Assembly: GCA_002347485.1 (NCBI GenBank)
Contig: DDXM01000049.1
Coordinates: forward strand, 159 to 39,188
Length of the DNA stretch: 39,030 nt
Reading direction: 5' to 3'
DNA from: Anaerolineaceae bacterium UBA2260
GTDB taxonomy: Bacteria; Chloroflexota; Anaerolineae; Anaerolineales; Anaerolineaceae
Shown here: positions 37,674 through 39,030 of the stretch, piece by piece
Layout of the letters: the number at the start of each line of letters is the position of its first letter
Position numbering within the stretch: position 1 is the first letter of the stretch
Made by a program: the position numbers and the translations under genes
Notes under the pieces: model-generated
The model's input: the letters and a program-made list of their open reading frames with translations, nothing else
Databases searched by the model: none
Told to the model about the DNA's origin: nothing

Positions 37674-37679
37674 ATTATA
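37674..37679 (-). promoter_or_regulatory. -10 box of the transposase gene (leaderless type)
   Basis: TATAAT on the minus strand ends six bases before the ATG at 37667. Confidence 0.45.
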
Positions 37680-37693
37680 TATATTATGTCGAG

Positions 37694-37794
37694 TGGTGCG
37701 GTAGGACCGCACCCTACATGCTGCGTAGTTACTAAGAAAAAATTCGTGGCAATTTGTGTAATTAGTGGTGCGGTAGGACCGCACCCTACATGCT
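37694..37794 (+). repeat. Two direct REP units, right flank of the transposase
   Basis: TGGTGCGG-TAGGA-CCGCACC followed by CTACATGCT occurs identically at 37694-37722 and 37766-37794, separated by 43 AT-rich bases. Each forms a 7-bp stem with a five-base loop. They are inverted relative to the left REP at 37071-37095. The second unit runs into the truncated ABC gene. Confidence 0.85.
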
Positions 37795-37805
37795 ACATGC
37801 TATTC

Positions 37806-38177
37806 TCTTACCCGATGGAGCTGCGCGGGTTCACAGGGCAGAAAGCGCGTGACCGGGCGCGGGACCTCGCCGCGCGGGTGGCGCTGCCCGATTCAGCGCT
37901 CGACCGCTTCCCGGGCATGCTCTCGGGCGGGGAGCAGCAGCGCGTGGGCATTGCGCGCGCCCTCTCGATGGACAGCCGCCTTCTGCTGGCGGACGAACCC
38001 ACCGGCAACCTGGACGACGAGAACGGGCGCAATATCATTGATATTCTGGTCAGCCTGGCGCACGATGACGGCTACTGCGTGGTCATCGCTACCCACGACC
38101 TGGGCGTGCTGCCGCTGATGGACGTGGTGTACCAGATGAAGAGCGGGGAGCTGTATTTGGGATCAAGTGATAAGTGA
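37806..38177 (+). pseudogene. ABC transporter ATPase (LolD/MacB type) lacking its N-terminal third
   Basis: The frame is open from 37686, but its first 38 codons are translated REP repeats. Recognisable ATPase begins near 37806: F-S-Y-P-M-E-L-R-G, then signature L-S-G-G-E-Q-Q-R-V-G-I-A-R-A-L, Walker B L-L-L-A-D-E-P-T-G-N-L-D and H-loop I-A-T-H-D-L. The P-M-E-L-R-G segment normally follows the Q-loop, so Walker A and the Q-loop (about 95 residues) are missing. The break lies 12 bases from the second REP unit, as if REP insertion or recombination removed the gene's front. No permease gene follows. Without Walker A it cannot bind ATP normally. Confidence 0.75.
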
Positions 38178-38285
38178 TTGGTAGTAAGTAATTAGTGAAT
38201 GGAGATTAGTACTTGCTGCATTACCATCCAGGATTAGCTCCAGATTACTATTTACTGTTCACTGGTTACTGATCATTGTTTACTG
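38165..38285. repeat. TTAGTGATTA-type repeat between the ABC remnant and the fluoride riboswitch
   Basis: GTGATAAGTGATTGGTAGTAAGTAATTAGTGAATGGAG on the left opposes TTTACTGTTCACTGGTTACTGATCATTGTTTACT on the right as loose inverted arms. No gene is visible in 38178-38331. Confidence 0.5.
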
Positions 38286-38331
38286 CTCCTCCCCATTTGA
38301 CCCCCCGCGCTTTCCGGATTACAAATACTGA

Positions 38332-38395
38332 AAGCGATGAAGCTCGCTGGTGAGAAAACGAACCGCCGCTAACGGCCGATAGCTTCTGTCTGCAT
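38332..38395 (+). ncRNA. Fluoride riboswitch (crcB motif)
   Basis: GCGATGAAGCTCGC is the first conserved stem region (GGCGAUGaggC-type), followed by AACCGCC-GCTAAC-GGC and GATAGCTTCTGTCT, the conserved GCUGAUgGCuUCU end. GAAGCT near the start pairs with AGCTTC near the end as in the crcB fold. A terminator-like element follows and then a degenerate crcB gene, the canonical target, which strongly supports the call. It should sense fluoride and raise downstream expression. Confidence 0.85.
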
Positions 38396-38420
38396 CTTTA
38401 CACGGACAGGGTTACTTTTT
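38385..38420 (+). terminator. Expression-platform terminator of the fluoride riboswitch
   Basis: CTGTC (38386-38390) can pair with GACAG (38405-38409) around TGCATCTTTACACG, followed by GGTTACTTTTT. It overlaps the last conserved bases of the aptamer, as expected for a fluoride-controlled terminator. Confidence 0.55.
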
Positions 38421-38455
38421 ACCGGGTGGAGATAACAACTACGGATGGTGTACGC

Positions 38456-38638
38456 ATGGACAAATTTCTTGTGATCTCCACCGGGGCGGTGCTGGGCGTA
38501 AACGCACATTACTGTATCGGCACCTGAGCAGCGCATAAATGGGGCGCGGTGTGGACGGGGTTGTTCAACGCAATGGGCAGCACCTTGCTCGGCGTTCTGG
38601 CGGTTGTTATTGGTTTGTGGATTGTAAAATCGTTTTAA
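38456..38638 (+). pseudogene. crcB: Degenerate crcB/fluC fluoride channel gene
   Basis: The reading M-D-K-F-L-V-I-S-T-G-A-V-L-G-V-N-A-H-Y-C-I-G-T ends at an in-frame TGA (38525-38527). It resumes as K-W-G-A-V-W-T-G-L-F-N-A-M-G-S-T-L-L-G-V-L-A-V-V-I-G and stops at 38636-38638. This matches the first two helices of CrcB/FluC, G-G-x-x-G-A-x-x-R-Y and the N-x-x-G-S/C-F-x-L-G segment, but the conserved Arg is His, there is a nonsense codon, and the last two helices (about 60 residues) are absent. GGTGGAG lies upstream. The gene is dead although its riboswitch still looks intact. TGA recoding as Trp is unlikely because TGA ends other genes here. Confidence 0.78.
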
Positions 38639-38644
38639 CGAAGA

Positions 38645-39030
38645 TTATTCGCCAGTATCCAGCCAGGTCTTCACATGCGCCGCAATCTCATCGCGCACCT
38701 GGCGGAATTTAGCCAGAGTTTCCGCTTCATTGCCCACAAATTTAGCGGGGTCTTCAAAGTCCCAGTGCAGGCGCTGACCCGCGCGCCCCAGGTAAACCGG
38801 GCATTGCTCGTTGGCTTCAGCGCACACGGTGATGACGGTATCAAAATTGTGCACCCCGTTGTACACGTCAACACTTTTCGAATACTGCCCGGCGAGGTCG
38901 AAACCCAGCTCGGCCATCACGCGGTAGGTCCACAGGTTGATCGTGGAAGGCTGCAGACCGGCGCTGAACACCTCGAAGCGCTCGCCGCCGTACGCGCGCA
39001 AAAAGGCCTCCGCCATCTGGCTGCGGCAGG
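38645..39030 (-). CDS. Arsenate reductase, low-molecular-weight phosphatase (thioredoxin) type, 5' end cut by the window
   Basis: The visible 128 residues start inside the P-loop, C-R-S-Q-M-A-E-A-F, the end of the C-x(n)-C-R-S catalytic loop of LMW-PTP-fold arsenate reductases. F-E-V-F-S-A-G-L-Q-P-S and G-F-D-L-A-G-Q-Y-S-K-S-V-D, D-T-V-I-T-V-C-A-E-A-N-E-Q-C-P-V-Y and W-D-F-E-D-P-A-K-F follow. The V-C-A-E-A-N-E-Q-C-P pair of cysteines is the resolving pair typical of thioredoxin-coupled ArsC. It reduces arsenate to arsenite for efflux. The stop lies six bases from the dead crcB stop on the other strand. The N-terminal dozen residues lie beyond the right edge. Confidence 0.88.
   Translation of the reverse strand, partial: CRSQMAEAFLRAYGGERFEVFSAGLQPSTINLWTYRVMAELGFDLAGQYSKSVDVYNGVHNFDTVITVCAEANEQCPVYLGRAGQRLHWDFEDPAKFVGNEAETLAKFRQVRDEIAAHVKTWLDTGE

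Noticed and set aside
38456..38638. Readthrough or TGA-as-tryptophan decoding of the crcB frame.
   Set aside because: TGA ends other intact genes in the window (for example the B12-binding protein and ECF ATPase genes), and the crcB frame also lacks its second half.

Overview
The window looks like chromosomal DNA of a Chloroflexota bacterium, probably Anaerolineae-like. That is inferred from gene content: an M29 aminopeptidase, a cysteine-rich domain fused to MetF, secreted lamin-tail/PKD/PxKF proteins, zinc-ribbon membrane proteins and acetogen-like folate metabolism. There are no lipopolysaccharide genes and no tRNA or rRNA genes. Coding DNA is GC-rich; intergenic DNA is full of short repeats and gene fragments.

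Layout. 1-1.4 kb: a ferredoxin-like fragment abutting the start of an oppositely oriented gene, then a methyltransferase behind a frame-broken lipoprotein gene. 1.5-4.6 kb: a small hypothetical protein, a methylenetetrahydrofolate reductase fusion, a HAD phosphatase and a zinc-ribbon/acetyltransferase remnant. 4.9-10.5 kb: a 1193-residue secreted ExeM/NucH-type nuclease, a Pro/Thr-rich wall- or membrane-anchored protein (both behind long leaders with terminator-like hairpins) and a membrane-anchored concanavalin-like protein. 10.6-16 kb: a gutted AAA+ ATPase gene, a heterodimeric ABC exporter and a polytopic membrane protein. 16.4-20.1 kb: an Fe-S PD-(D/E)XK nuclease, then a translationally coupled pair: a B12-binding, mutase-like protein and an opine-dehydrogenase-family enzyme. 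20.4-24.6 kb: an ECF vitamin-type importer (S, double ATPase, T) beside a SAM hydrolase. 24.8-29 kb: a large M23/beta-gamma-crystallin surface protein and an M29 aminopeptidase. 29.1-31.5 kb: a PepSY protein plus zinc-ribbon membrane protein, and a ZIP transporter plus acyl carrier protein. 32-37 kb: a HIRAN-like protein, a lipoprotein, two tandem ferritin-like proteins, a MazF-type toxin-antitoxin pair and a YhiN-family flavoprotein. 37-39 kb: a REP-associated tyrosine transposase flanked by REP hairpins, a beheaded ABC ATPase, a fluoride riboswitch in front of a dead crcB and a partial arsenate reductase.

Three patterns stand out. First, about ten intergenic stretches hold recognisable pieces of former genes, usually beside repeats, while genes of 1.7-3.6 kb are intact; this favours real decay over general sequencing error. 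Second, several genes lack a Shine-Dalgarno sequence and have a -10 hexamer only 6-10 nt before the start codon, suggesting leaderless mRNAs. Third, the strongest candidates for undescribed biology are the B12-protein/opine-dehydrogenase pair, the SAM hydrolase/ECF neighbourhood and the leader RNAs before the two surface-protein genes. All identifications come from reading motifs; no database search was run.
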